Part shown: positions 18,333 through 25,866 of the stretch, piece after piece
How positions within the stretch are numbered: position 1 is the stretch's first letter
Layout of the letters: each line of letters begins with the position of its first letter
Assembly (NCBI GenBank): GCA_937958475.1
Contig: CALFXR010000025.1
Coordinates: 1 to 33,234 of the forward strand
From: an uncultured Mesorhizobium sp.
GTDB lineage: Bacteria; Pseudomonadota; Alphaproteobacteria; Rhizobiales; Rhizobiaceae
Length of the DNA: 33,234 nt
Direction of reading: 5' to 3'
Position numbers and translations under genes: made by a program
Notes under the pieces: generated by a model
Told to the model about the DNA's origin: nothing
What the model saw: the letters and a program-made list of their open reading frames with translations, nothing else
Database searches by the model: none

Positions 18333-20555
18333 ATGTCGATCCGGTTCGCGCCGAGCCGTGCAGATGCCCGGCGTCTTGCAGTCCTTGCACGCGTCCTTGT
18401 CGCCTTGGTTGCCGCGACTCTGTGTACGGTTTCCGGCGCCTCCTCCGCTGCTGATTTCACAAAACCCTTCGCCGGCGTGAAGCCGGTCCGCGGCACGCTG
18501 CCGGTCCTCGTGGTGCTTCTGCGCGCCAACGATTCCAGAGACACGCCGACCCGCACCGCCGCCGACATCCGCAACTTCTTCTTCGGCCCGCGCAAGAGCG
18601 TCAGCACCTACTTCAACGAAGTCTCCTACGGGAACTTCAACATCAAGGAAGCGATGGTGACGGGCTGGCTCGTCGCGCGCGACGATACCAGTACGCCGGG
18701 AATCGACGAATCGAGCTATGCGTGGGTGCATGCCGGTGACGACGAGGCGACCCTGCGCAGGAAGGGCGCCTGGCTGATCCGCCAGATCGAGCTGATGACG
18801 CCCTTCCGCTTCAAGACCTATGACAGGAATGGCGACGGCAAGGTGACGATCGACGAACTGGCGGTGATCTGGATCTACGCCGGCGAAAGCGGCCGGGGCC
18901 GCGAGACCGATCCGGCGGTGGTCAAGGTCCCCAGCCTTTCCCAAGGCGTGCAGATGGGGCTACTCGCGCGCACCGGCGACCAATCGCCGTGGATCATGAG
19001 TGCCCACGAAATGGGCCATCAGATCCTCAAGCTGTCCGATCTCTACGCCGACGACAAGGGCTACCCCGGCGTCGGGGCCGGATCGCTCATGTGCGACGGC
19101 TGGTCGGACGGCACTCATCTCGATCCCTGGGCGAAGATGAAGCTCGGCTGGCTGAAGCCGACGGTCGTGACGGAGGATGGCTGGTACGACCTCGCCGACG
19201 TCGAGAGCGTTCCCCAGGCGCTGATCCTCCACGACCCGGCGCGGGGTGCCCAGGACTACTTCATCGTCGAGAACCGCTGGCCGGGGCAGTCGCACGAAGA
19301 CTTCCGCAAGGAGATGGGGATCGCGGTCTGGCGCGTCTCCGAGCGTGACGGTTCCGGAGACTGGGGACGCAGGACGATCGATTTCGTCTGGGCGGGCGGC
19401 TTGCCGCCGTCCCTCAAGGTCCAGCCGGGCGACTGCGTGCCTTTCGCGGACGCGTTCTTCGACGGCGGCAAGCCGGCCACCGCCTACGCACCGACCTGGA
19501 ACTCGACGCCGGGGAAACTCGTGTGGCGCGACGGCACCCCGAGCGCGATCTCCATCTGGCACATACCGCCGGCTTCCCGCCTGGCGCGCGTCTATGTCGA
19601 TATCCCGCCGCGGCAGTCGCCTGGTCTGACTTCGCAGGACGTCGCAATCGCCGGATCGAGCGCCGATCTCGACCGCCACGCGTCTCCCTTCAACGTCCTC
19701 CTGCCGGGCGGAAACCGGCTGGCCGACATCGTCGGCATCGGAATCGCCTCCGACAACCACGTCTACGCGTGGTACCGCAACGGGACAGTGAGTTCGGGCA
19801 CGAGCGCCGATCTCGACGACTTCAGGACGCCCTATCCCTATGCGATCCCCGGCGGCCGCACGCCGAACGACATTCTCGCCATCGACATCGCCAGCGACGA
19901 TCATGTCTATGCCTGGTACCGGGACGGGACGGTGAGCGCCGGCACCACCGGGGATCTCGCGGCCTATCGACCGCCGGACCGCTTCACGGTGGCGCCGGGC
20001 CGTTCCCCCGCGGACGTCGTCGGCATCGGCATCGCCAGCGACGACCACGTGTATGTCTGGTACCGCGACGGCATGGTGAGTTCGGGGACCAGCCGCGACC
20101 TGGACGCCTACCGGCCGGCCTATCGCTACAGCCTGCCGCTCGGCTGGGCGCCGGGGGACATTCAGGACGTCGCGATCGATACCAGCGACCGGATCTATTC
20201 GTGGCTGCGGACATGGGGTTCCGGCGCGCCGATCGTGGTCTCGGCCTATATCGATGGCGGCGCCGCCGTCGGGGCCGGCAAGAACAGCCGGCTGCTGGTC
20301 AAGACGACCGACGGCTTCGGCCGGCCGCTCGCCAATGTCGGCGTGACGGCCGGCGCGACGGCAGGCACGATCACTTCGCCGACGCGGATCGTCACGGACG
20401 AAGCAGGACTTGCGGTGTTTTCCTGGCGGGCGCCCGGCAGCACGCCGTCGACCTATGACGGGCGGGCTCTGCTCGAGGTTCGCGCGACCAAACAAGGCCG
20501 GGCCGACGGACGCGGCATGGTCGACGTCCAGATCCTCGGCGGCGCCATCCAGTAG
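18333..20555 (+). CDS. Secreted M6-type metalloprotease with 48-residue repeats and Ig-like domain
   Basis: The 740-residue product has a long signal peptide (hydrophobic about 15–40, ending SSAA). The M6-like peptidase domain spans about 55–425: zinc motif H225-E226-x-x-H229, then LSDLY (235–239), with one residue more between HExxH and the DLY than usual. A canonical EF-hand calcium loop, DRNGDGKVTIDE (164–175), lies inside it. Residues 445–628 form three and a partial fourth tandem repeat of exactly 48 residues with the core GIGIASDxHVYAWYRxGTVSSGT, perhaps propeller blades. The end (about 632–738) looks like a bacterial Ig-like (Big_1/invasin) domain. It should act outside the cytoplasm. 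GGAGG lies about 6 bases before ATG 18333. The gene sits between rnpB and the dcw region and appears to be accessory. Confidence 0.85.
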   Translation: MSIRFAPSRADARRLAVLARVLVALVAATLCTVSGASSAADFTKPFAGVKPVRGTLPVLVVLLRANDSRDTPTRTAADIRNFFFGPRKSVSTYFNEVSYGNFNIKEAMVTGWLVARDDTSTPGIDESSYAWVHAGDDEATLRRKGAWLIRQIELMTPFRFKTYDRNGDGKVTIDELAVIWIYAGESGRGRETDPAVVKVPSLSQGVQMGLLARTGDQSPWIMSAHEMGHQILKLSDLYADDKGYPGVGAGSLMCDGWSDGTHLDPWAKMKLGWLKPTVVTEDGWYDLADVESVPQALILHDPARGAQDYFIVENRWPGQSHEDFRKEMGIAVWRVSERDGSGDWGRRTIDFVWAGGLPPSLKVQPGDCVPFADAFFDGGKPATAYAPTWNSTPGKLVWRDGTPSAISIWHIPPASRLARVYVDIPPRQSPGLTSQDVAIAGSSADLDRHASPFNVLLPGGNRLADIVGIGIASDNHVYAWYRNGTVSSGTSADLDDFRTPYPYAIPGGRTPNDILAIDIASDDHVYAWYRDGTVSAGTTGDLAAYRPPDRFTVAPGRSPADVVGIGIASDDHVYVWYRDGMVSSGTSRDLDAYRPAYRYSLPLGWAPGDIQDVAIDTSDRIYSWLRTWGSGAPIVVSAYIDGGAAVGAGKNSRLLVKTTDGFGRPLANVGVTAGATAGTITSPTRIVTDEAGLAVFSWRAPGSTPSTYDGRALLEVRATKQGRADGRGMVDVQILGGAIQ
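19665..20216 (+). repeat. Four tandem 144-bp coding repeats (48 residues each, last partial)
   Basis: Units start at residues 445, 493, 541 and 589 of the metalloprotease, spaced exactly 48 residues apart. Each opens with DL(D/A)xxRxP-like sequence and contains IASDxHVYxWYR and VSSGT; the fourth is degenerate (IDTSDRIYSWLR). The DNA copies are diverged, so they are old protein repeats rather than a recent duplication. Confidence 0.85.
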
Positions 20556-20608
20556 CGCGCGCCCGCAGCAGCGTTTGAGGTGGAACTGGAAAGGCAGGTA
20601 GAGAAAGG

Positions 20609-20634
20609 CGAGCCCGGCCAGTCGGTTGGGCTCG
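20609..20634. other. Hairpin between the metalloprotease and PLP-enzyme genes
   Basis: CGAGCCC (20609–20615) and GGGCTCG (20628–20634) form a perfect 7-bp stem with a 12-base loop between two convergent genes. There is no T-run on either strand. A transcription-end role is possible for both genes. Confidence 0.35.
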
Positions 20635-20722
20635 TCGACGAATCAATCGATTCCGCCGGCTGAAAGGTCGATTCAACGACTTCGCGCGCCGCGGCAACCG
20701 CGCCGGGGAAAGCGGTGTCCGC

Positions 20723-21841
20723 TCAGTCCGCCAGCGCGTCGAGCGAGGCCTCGATCGCCTTCCACAGATCCTGCGCCGGCTCGCAGCCGACCGACAGGCG
20801 CACGAAGCCGGGCGCGACGGCGTCGCCCCAGCGGGCGCGGCGCTCGGCGGACGTGTGAACGCCGCCGAAGGAGGTCGACGGCTGGATCAGCGGGCAACCG
20901 GCGATGAAGCGCTCGGCCGCGGCGGCGGATTGCAGAGTCAATCCAACGAGAAAGCCGAAACGGCTCATCTGGGTGCGCGCCAGATTGTGCGCGGGGTCTC
21001 CCGGCAGGCCCGGATAGCGGACGGACGCGACCGCAGGGTGTCCGGCGATGCGCGGCGCCAGCATCTCCGCGGTGCCGCACATGCGGTCGAAGCGGAGTTC
21101 CAGGGTCTCCAGGCCGCGATGCACGAGCCATGCCTCGAACGGGCCGGGGATGCCGCCGGCGAGCTTGCGCCAGGCACGGATCGCCGCTGCCGCCTCGGCA
21201 TCGCGGGTCGAGACGTGGCCGAACAGCACGTCGGAATGGCCGTTCGGCGCCTTGGTGTCGGCGGCCACGACGATGTCGGCGCCGAGATCCAGCGGGCGCT
21301 GGCCGTAGGGCGTCATCGTCGTGTTGTCGGCGACGACCAGCGCGCCCGCCGCGTGCGCCTCGCGCGCGATCGCGGCGAGGTCGCAGATGTCGAGCATCGG
21401 GTTCGACGGTGTCTCGACATAGACCATGCGGTAGCCGGCGAAGCCGCCGTCGGCGAAGGACGCCGTCGGGCGGGTCTCGGTCGCGATGCCGAAGGCCGTC
21501 AGGAATCGGTCGGCGACGAGGCGGGTGGTGTAGTAGCCGTCGGACGGGATGAGCACGCGGTCGCCCGCCTTCAGCAGGGCGAAGAACGCGGCCGAAATCG
21601 CCGCCATGCCGGAAGGGAAGGCGATCGCCTCGGCGTCTTCGAGCAGGCCCAGCGCCCCTTCGAGCGCTTCGATCGTCGGATTGTCCGGGCGACCGTAATG
21701 GTGGCTGGCGCCCTCCGGATCGCCCGGCAAATGGTAGGTCGAGGCCATGACCAGGGGCAGGGCGACGGGATCGCCCTTGGCGAGGGCCGCGCCGCGCAGG
21801 TGGGCGAGCCGCGCGGCCCGCGAGAATTCCGCCTCGTCCAT
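20723..21841 (-). CDS. Cys/Met-metabolism PLP enzyme (cystathionine gamma-lyase-like)
   Basis: The 372-residue product is a fold-I PLP enzyme of the cystathionine gamma-synthase/lyase family. Motifs: YGRPDNPT (49–56, Tyr and Arg that bind the neighbouring PLP phosphate), SGMAA (77–81), VETPSNP (142–148), ADN (171–173, Asp to the pyridine nitrogen), and the Schiff-base lysine K197 in ADTKAPNGHSD. This form (DTKAPNGHSD instead of SATKYLNGHSD) marks a divergent branch, so gamma-lyase, beta-lyase or related activity cannot be separated. It acts in the cytoplasm on sulphur amino acids. ATG 21841 has GGAG 7 bases upstream. It diverges from mraZ. Confidence 0.88.
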   Translation of the reverse strand: MDEAEFSRAARLAHLRGAALAKGDPVALPLVMASTYHLPGDPEGASHHYGRPDNPTIEALEGALGLLEDAEAIAFPSGMAAISAAFFALLKAGDRVLIPSDGYYTTRLVADRFLTAFGIATETRPTASFADGGFAGYRMVYVETPSNPMLDICDLAAIAREAHAAGALVVADNTTMTPYGQRPLDLGADIVVAADTKAPNGHSDVLFGHVSTRDAEAAAAIRAWRKLAGGIPGPFEAWLVHRGLETLELRFDRMCGTAEMLAPRIAGHPAVASVRYPGLPGDPAHNLARTQMSRFGFLVGLTLQSAAAAERFIAGCPLIQPSTSFGGVHTSAERRARWGDAVAPGFVRLSVGCEPAQDLWKAIEASLDALAD

Positions 21842-22029
21842 CGTCCATCTCCGTGTTGCGACACGCTGTAGGTCGCGTCCGCCGACCGTGCAAGGCGGCA
21901 GGTCGGCGAAGGCGCGGTGCCAGCCGTTAAGGGGGCCGGTAAACATTCGTTAGGGCTAATGGAGGATAACCGGATCTCGGTCCCACGCGCGGTCGAAAGC
22001 AACGGCCCAAGGCGCGAAGTAAAGTGCAT
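21842..22029. other. Divergent intergenic region upstream of mraZ
   Basis: About 408 bases separate the PLP-enzyme start from mraZ. This first part has no credible gene. It holds an AT-richer patch (about 21926–21962) with GTAA-N7-TTAG and TTAGGGCTAA, which could be regulatory. The remaining part contains the mraZ promoter and about 180 bases of leader. Confidence 0.5.
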
Positions 22030-22064
22030 TCCCGTTGACGCCCATACCAGCCCATGCTATCCCA
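22030..22064 (+). promoter_or_regulatory. mraZ (dcw) promoter overlaid by MraZ boxes
   Basis: TTGACG (22035–22040), a 17-base spacer and an extended -10 TG-C-TATCCC (22055–22063) make a good promoter. Over it lie pentamers with an exact 10-bp period: TCCCG (22030), GCCCA (22040), GCCCA (22050) and TCCCA (22060). On the minus strand the last three read TGGGN, the E. coli MraZ-box unit, separated by 5-base spacers. A repressor bound here would cover both -35 and -10. Confidence 0.8.
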
Positions 22065-22249
22065 GAAACCCAATCAAGATCTCGTTTCCGTAAACGGTGA
22101 AGCGTGTTCGCAACCGGTCGCCGAGAGGCCCGGCAGGCGGCGCGCGCAGCGTTTTTCGGAAAGGATCGTGCGGGAGCCGAAGGGACCGTGCCGCGGCGGC
22201 GCGGACAACGGTATGACGAGGGACGCGGCGAAGGCGGCCGTAGGCGAGT

Positions 22250-22717
22250 ATGGACCGCTTTCTATCGAGCGCTGTGAACAGGATAGACGCCAAGGGCCGT
22301 GTCTCGGTGCCGGCGCCGTTCCGCGCGGTCGTACAGAAGCGCGGCTACCAGGATCTCTACGCGCTGAGGGCGCTGGACGTGCCGGCGCTGGACGTCGGCG
22401 GGCTCGATCTGCTCGACCGCTACGAGGCGCGGATCGCGATCGAGGATCCGTTCCTGCAGACGGCGGACGACATGTCCTTCTTCTGCCATGGGGACGGCAT
22501 GTTCCTGAAGCTGGACCAGGACGGCCGGATCACGGTCAGCGACTTCATCCGCGAGCATTCGGGGATCGCGGACGAGGTGGCGTTCGTCGGCCGCGGGCAG
22601 TTCTTCCAGATCTGGGAGCCGGGGCGGCTGCGCAGCCACGCCGAAGCGGTGCGCGCGCGGCTTCTCTCGCTCAGGCAGTCGGCGGCGGCCACGCGGCCGT
22701 CCGGAGAAACGGGATGA
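22250..22717 (+). CDS. mraZ: Transcriptional regulator MraZ
   Basis: The 155-residue product has the two AbrB/SpoVT-like MraZ halves: NRIDAKGRVSVPAPFR (10–25) and KLDQDGRITVSDFIREHSGI (about 87–106). Its length is typical. MraZ binds DNA as a ring-shaped oligomer and, in E. coli, represses its own operon. Start ATG 22250 has AGGCGAG upstream. It leads the dcw cluster, and its stop codon overlaps the start of rsmH. The leader is about 180 bases long. Confidence 0.96.
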   Translation: MDRFLSSAVNRIDAKGRVSVPAPFRAVVQKRGYQDLYALRALDVPALDVGGLDLLDRYEARIAIEDPFLQTADDMSFFCHGDGMFLKLDQDGRITVSDFIREHSGIADEVAFVGRGQFFQIWEPGRLRSHAEAVRARLLSLRQSAAATRPSGETG

Positions 22718-23721
22718 TGGCGGGCCACGGCGCAGATGCCGTTGGCGGACCGGCCCGCCACATCCCGGTCCTGCTCGACGAGGTCCTCGCCGCGCTGGCG
22801 CCGGCGGCGGGCGATCTCGTCGTCGACGGCACGTTTGGCGCCGGCGGCTATACGCGGGCGATCCTCGACAGCGGTGCCTCAGTGCTGGCGATCGATCGCG
22901 ACCCGGACGCCATCGAGGCGGGCAGGGCGCTCGAGCGCGAGGCGGACGGCCGGCTCAGGCTGGTGCAGGCGCCGTTCTCCGAACTCGACGCCCATGTCGC
23001 GACCGCCGACGGAGTCGTCCTCGACATCGGCGTCTCCTCCATGCAGATCGACCAGGCCGAGCGCGGCTTCTCGTTCCGCGCCGACGGTCCGCTCGACATG
23101 CGCATGGCGCGGAGCGGTCCGACTGCGGCGGACGTCGTCAACCGCTTCAAGGTCGGCGACCTCGCGCGGATCTTCGGCTTCCTCGGCGAGGAGCGCCACG
23201 CCGGACGGATCGCGCGCATGATCGAGAAGCGCCGCGAGAGCCGGCCCTTCACGCGGACGCTGGAACTTGCCGACGCCATCGAGACCCATATCGGCCGCAA
23301 TCCGAAGGACCGCATCCACCCGGCGACGCGGGTGTTCCAGGCGCTGCGCATCTTCGTCAACGACGAACTCGGCGAACTGGCGCGCGCGCTGATGGCCGCC
23401 GAGCGGGTGTTGAAGCCCGGCGGCCGCCTTGTCGTCGTCACCTTCCATTCGCTCGAGGACCGCATCGTCAAGCGCTTCATCGTCGACCGCTCGGCAAACG
23501 CCGCCGGCTCCCGCCACCTGCCGGAAGCGATGACCAGGGCGCCGACCTTCGCCAGCGCCGGCAAGGCCAAGTCGCCGTCCGAGCGCGAGATCGAGGTCAA
23601 TCCGCGGGCCCGGTCGGCGAAACTCCGCGCCGCCGTCCGCACCGACGCGCCGGCGCGCGCGGAAGATCTTTCCATCTTCGGGCTGCCGCGGCTGCCCGAC
23701 GCGAGCAAGGGCGGAGACTAG
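22714..23721 (+). CDS. rsmH: 16S rRNA m4C1402 methyltransferase RsmH
   Basis: The 335-residue product shows the MraW/RsmH signature: HIPVLLDEVL near the start, SAM-binding VVDGTFGAGGYT, VLDIGVSSMQIDQAERGFSF, NPKDRIHPATRVFQALRIFVNDEL and VVVTFHSLEDRIVK. It methylates N4 of cytidine 1402 in the ribosomal P site. ATG 22714 overlaps the mraZ TGA and has GGAG 7 bases upstream; ATG 22717 is also in frame and would remove one Met. It was formerly called mraW. Confidence 0.96.
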   Translation: MMAGHGADAVGGPARHIPVLLDEVLAALAPAAGDLVVDGTFGAGGYTRAILDSGASVLAIDRDPDAIEAGRALEREADGRLRLVQAPFSELDAHVATADGVVLDIGVSSMQIDQAERGFSFRADGPLDMRMARSGPTAADVVNRFKVGDLARIFGFLGEERHAGRIARMIEKRRESRPFTRTLELADAIETHIGRNPKDRIHPATRVFQALRIFVNDELGELARALMAAERVLKPGGRLVVVTFHSLEDRIVKRFIVDRSANAAGSRHLPEAMTRAPTFASAGKAKSPSEREIEVNPRARSAKLRAAVRTDAPARAEDLSIFGLPRLPDASKGGD

Positions 23722-23723
23722 AC

Positions 23724-24098
23724 ATGTTCCGGACCAGCGACATGGTGCTGATCGCCGTGATGGTTTCCGCGGCCGCGTTCACCTACCAGACCAAGCACGA
23801 GGCGGAGAGCTGGCTGTCCGAGGTCCGTCGGCTGGAGCGGGAAATCCGCTTCGAGGAGGACACGATGGACCTGCTCAAGGCCGACTGGAGCCTGCTCACG
23901 CAACCTTCGCGCCTGCAGCGCCTCACCGAGATATACCACGGGCAGCTCGCCCTCGAGCCGGTCGGCGCCCAGCAGATCGTCGGGCTCGACGAGTTGCCGG
24001 AACGGCCGCTGACCATCGAGGACCTCTCCACCGGGCGGCTCGGCGGCATGGCGGAGGGCGCCAGGGACAATACGGTGACCGGAGGCGTGGTGCGATGA
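23724..24098 (+). CDS. ftsL: Cell division protein FtsL
   Basis: This 124-residue protein is called by position and form. A short N-terminus precedes one hydrophobic helix (about 7–22), then a charged heptad-like stretch (about 24–55) that should form the coiled coil with FtsB. It is a bitopic divisome protein that helps activate FtsW–FtsI. It starts 2 bases after the rsmH stop, and its own stop overlaps the ftsI start. FtsL sequences are weakly conserved, so context carries much of the call. Confidence 0.9.
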   Translation: MFRTSDMVLIAVMVSAAAFTYQTKHEAESWLSEVRRLEREIRFEEDTMDLLKADWSLLTQPSRLQRLTEIYHGQLALEPVGAQQIVGLDELPERPLTIEDLSTGRLGGMAEGARDNTVTGGVVR

Positions 24099-25813
24099 AG
24101 CTCGGCTGGAAAAAGTCGGCGAAGTCGGCCGCTTCCGCGACCGCCGTTCCCGGGGCGATCGTCGTCGACGCGGCGAGGCTGTCGACCGGCGGACGCACGC
24201 GCAACCGCGTGCTGCTGACCATGGCGCTGTTCTTTTCCGTCTACGGAGCGATCGGCGGGCGGCTCGTCTATCTCGGCCTCCAGGATCCGGAAGCTTCGAG
24301 CGGGCCGGTCTCGCGCGTCACCGCCTCGCGCCCCGACATCGTCGATCGCAACGGCGAGGTGCTGGCGACCGACATCAAGACGGCGTCGCTGTTCGCGGAG
24401 CCGCGGCGCATCGTCGACGCCGACGAAGTGATCGAGAAGCTGGCGACGGTGCTGCCCGACATCGACGCCGAGCAGACCTATCACAAGCTGAAGAGCGGAA
24501 CCGGCTTCGTCTGGCTGAAGCGGCAGCTGACGCCGCGCCAGGAGAGCGCGATCATGCAGCTCGGCATTCCCGGCATCGGCTTCCGCACCGAGAAGCGCCG
24601 CTTCTATCCGGGCGGCGCGACCGCGTCGCACATCCTAGGCCTGACCAACATCGACAACCAGGGCATCGCCGGCCTGGAGAAATACATCGACGACCAGGGC
24701 CTCGCCGACCTGCAGGCCTCGGGTCTCGCCGTCGCTGCCGACCTGAAGCCGGTGAAGCTGTCGATCGACATCCGCGTCCAGCACATCGTCCATGACGAAC
24801 TCGCGCGGTCGATGGACAAGTACCACGCCATCGCCGCCGGCGCCGTCATCCTCAACGTCAAGACCGGCGAGGTGCTGGCCATGGCGTCGCTGCCGGACTT
24901 CGATCCGAACAACCCCGTCAACGCGCTCGACAAGGACCGTCTCAACCGCATGTCGGCGGGCGTCTTCGAGATGGGCTCGACGATCAAGAGCTTCACCACC
25001 GCGATGGCGCTGGACTCGGGCAAGGTGACGCTGAAGAGCACGTTCGATGCGACGCGGCCGATCACCATCGGCCGCCAGACGATCCGCGACTTCCACGGCA
25101 AGGGCAGGGTGCTTTCCGTGCCGGAGGTCTTTATCTACTCGTCGAACATCGGTTCGGCGCGCGAGGCCGACGTCGTCGGCATCGAGGGCCATCGCGAATT
25201 CCTGAAGCGGCTCGGCCTGCTCGACCGCCTGGAGACGGAACTGCCCGAGGTGGCGCGGCCGACCGAGCCGAAGGTGTGGAAGAAGGTGCATTCGATCACC
25301 ATCGCCTTCGGCCACGGCATGTCGACGACGCCGCTGCAGACGGCGGTGGGTGCGGCGGCGCTGATGAACGGCGGCAGGCTGATGCCGCCGACCTTCCTGC
25401 CACGCACGGAGGAACAGGCCGCGGCGGTCACGACCCAGGTGCTCAACCCGCGGACCAGCGAGGACATGCGCTACCTCTATCGGCTCAACGCGGAGAAAGG
25501 GTCGGGCAAGAAGGCCGAGGTGCCCGGCTATCGCGTCGGCGGCAAGACCGGCACCGCCGAGAAGGTCGTCAACGGCCGCTACTCGTCCGACAAGCGCTTC
25601 AACGCCTTCCTCGCCGCCTTCCCGATGGACGACCCGCAATACATCGTGCTGACCATCATCGACGAGCCGAAGCCGGAGAAGCCGGGCATGGGCGCAACCG
25701 CCGGATCGAACGCCGCGCCGACGGTCGCCAACATCATCCGCCGCGCCGCGCCGCTTCTTGGCGTCAAGCCCGAATTCGGCCATGAAGATAAGCCGTTGCT
25801 CGTTTCCTACTGA
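24095..25813 (+). CDS. ftsI: Septal peptidoglycan transpeptidase FtsI (PBP3)
   Basis: This 572-residue class B penicillin-binding protein has a cytoplasmic tail of about 38 residues, one membrane helix (about 39–61), a PBP dimer domain (about 77–215) and a transpeptidase domain (about 245–560). Active-site motifs are S295-T-I-K298, S349-S-N351 and K484-T-G-T. It cross-links septal peptidoglycan in the periplasm with FtsW as partner. ATG 24095 overlaps the ftsL stop. A 53-base gap follows before murE, the largest within the cluster. Confidence 0.97.
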   Translation: MKLGWKKSAKSAASATAVPGAIVVDAARLSTGGRTRNRVLLTMALFFSVYGAIGGRLVYLGLQDPEASSGPVSRVTASRPDIVDRNGEVLATDIKTASLFAEPRRIVDADEVIEKLATVLPDIDAEQTYHKLKSGTGFVWLKRQLTPRQESAIMQLGIPGIGFRTEKRRFYPGGATASHILGLTNIDNQGIAGLEKYIDDQGLADLQASGLAVAADLKPVKLSIDIRVQHIVHDELARSMDKYHAIAAGAVILNVKTGEVLAMASLPDFDPNNPVNALDKDRLNRMSAGVFEMGSTIKSFTTAMALDSGKVTLKSTFDATRPITIGRQTIRDFHGKGRVLSVPEVFIYSSNIGSAREADVVGIEGHREFLKRLGLLDRLETELPEVARPTEPKVWKKVHSITIAFGHGMSTTPLQTAVGAAALMNGGRLMPPTFLPRTEEQAAAVTTQVLNPRTSEDMRYLYRLNAEKGSGKKAEVPGYRVGGKTGTAEKVVNGRYSSDKRFNAFLAAFPMDDPQYIVLTIIDEPKPEKPGMGATAGSNAAPTVANIIRRAAPLLGVKPEFGHEDKPLLVSY

Positions 25814-25866
25814 GTGATTCTGCCGCTTTCCGGCCAAGACGCGCGTTTCCTGTTGACTGGATTTCC

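Noticed and set aside
19665..20216. Regularly spaced repeats as a possible CRISPR array
   Set aside because: The 144-bp units are coding, diverged at DNA level and have no short identical repeats with unique spacers.
22054..22713. Open frame upstream of and in frame with rsmH, passing through mraZ
   Set aside because: Its first ATG lies in the -10 region of the mraZ promoter and it runs in another frame through mraZ. The rsmH start at 22714 has its own ribosome binding site and a conserved overlap.
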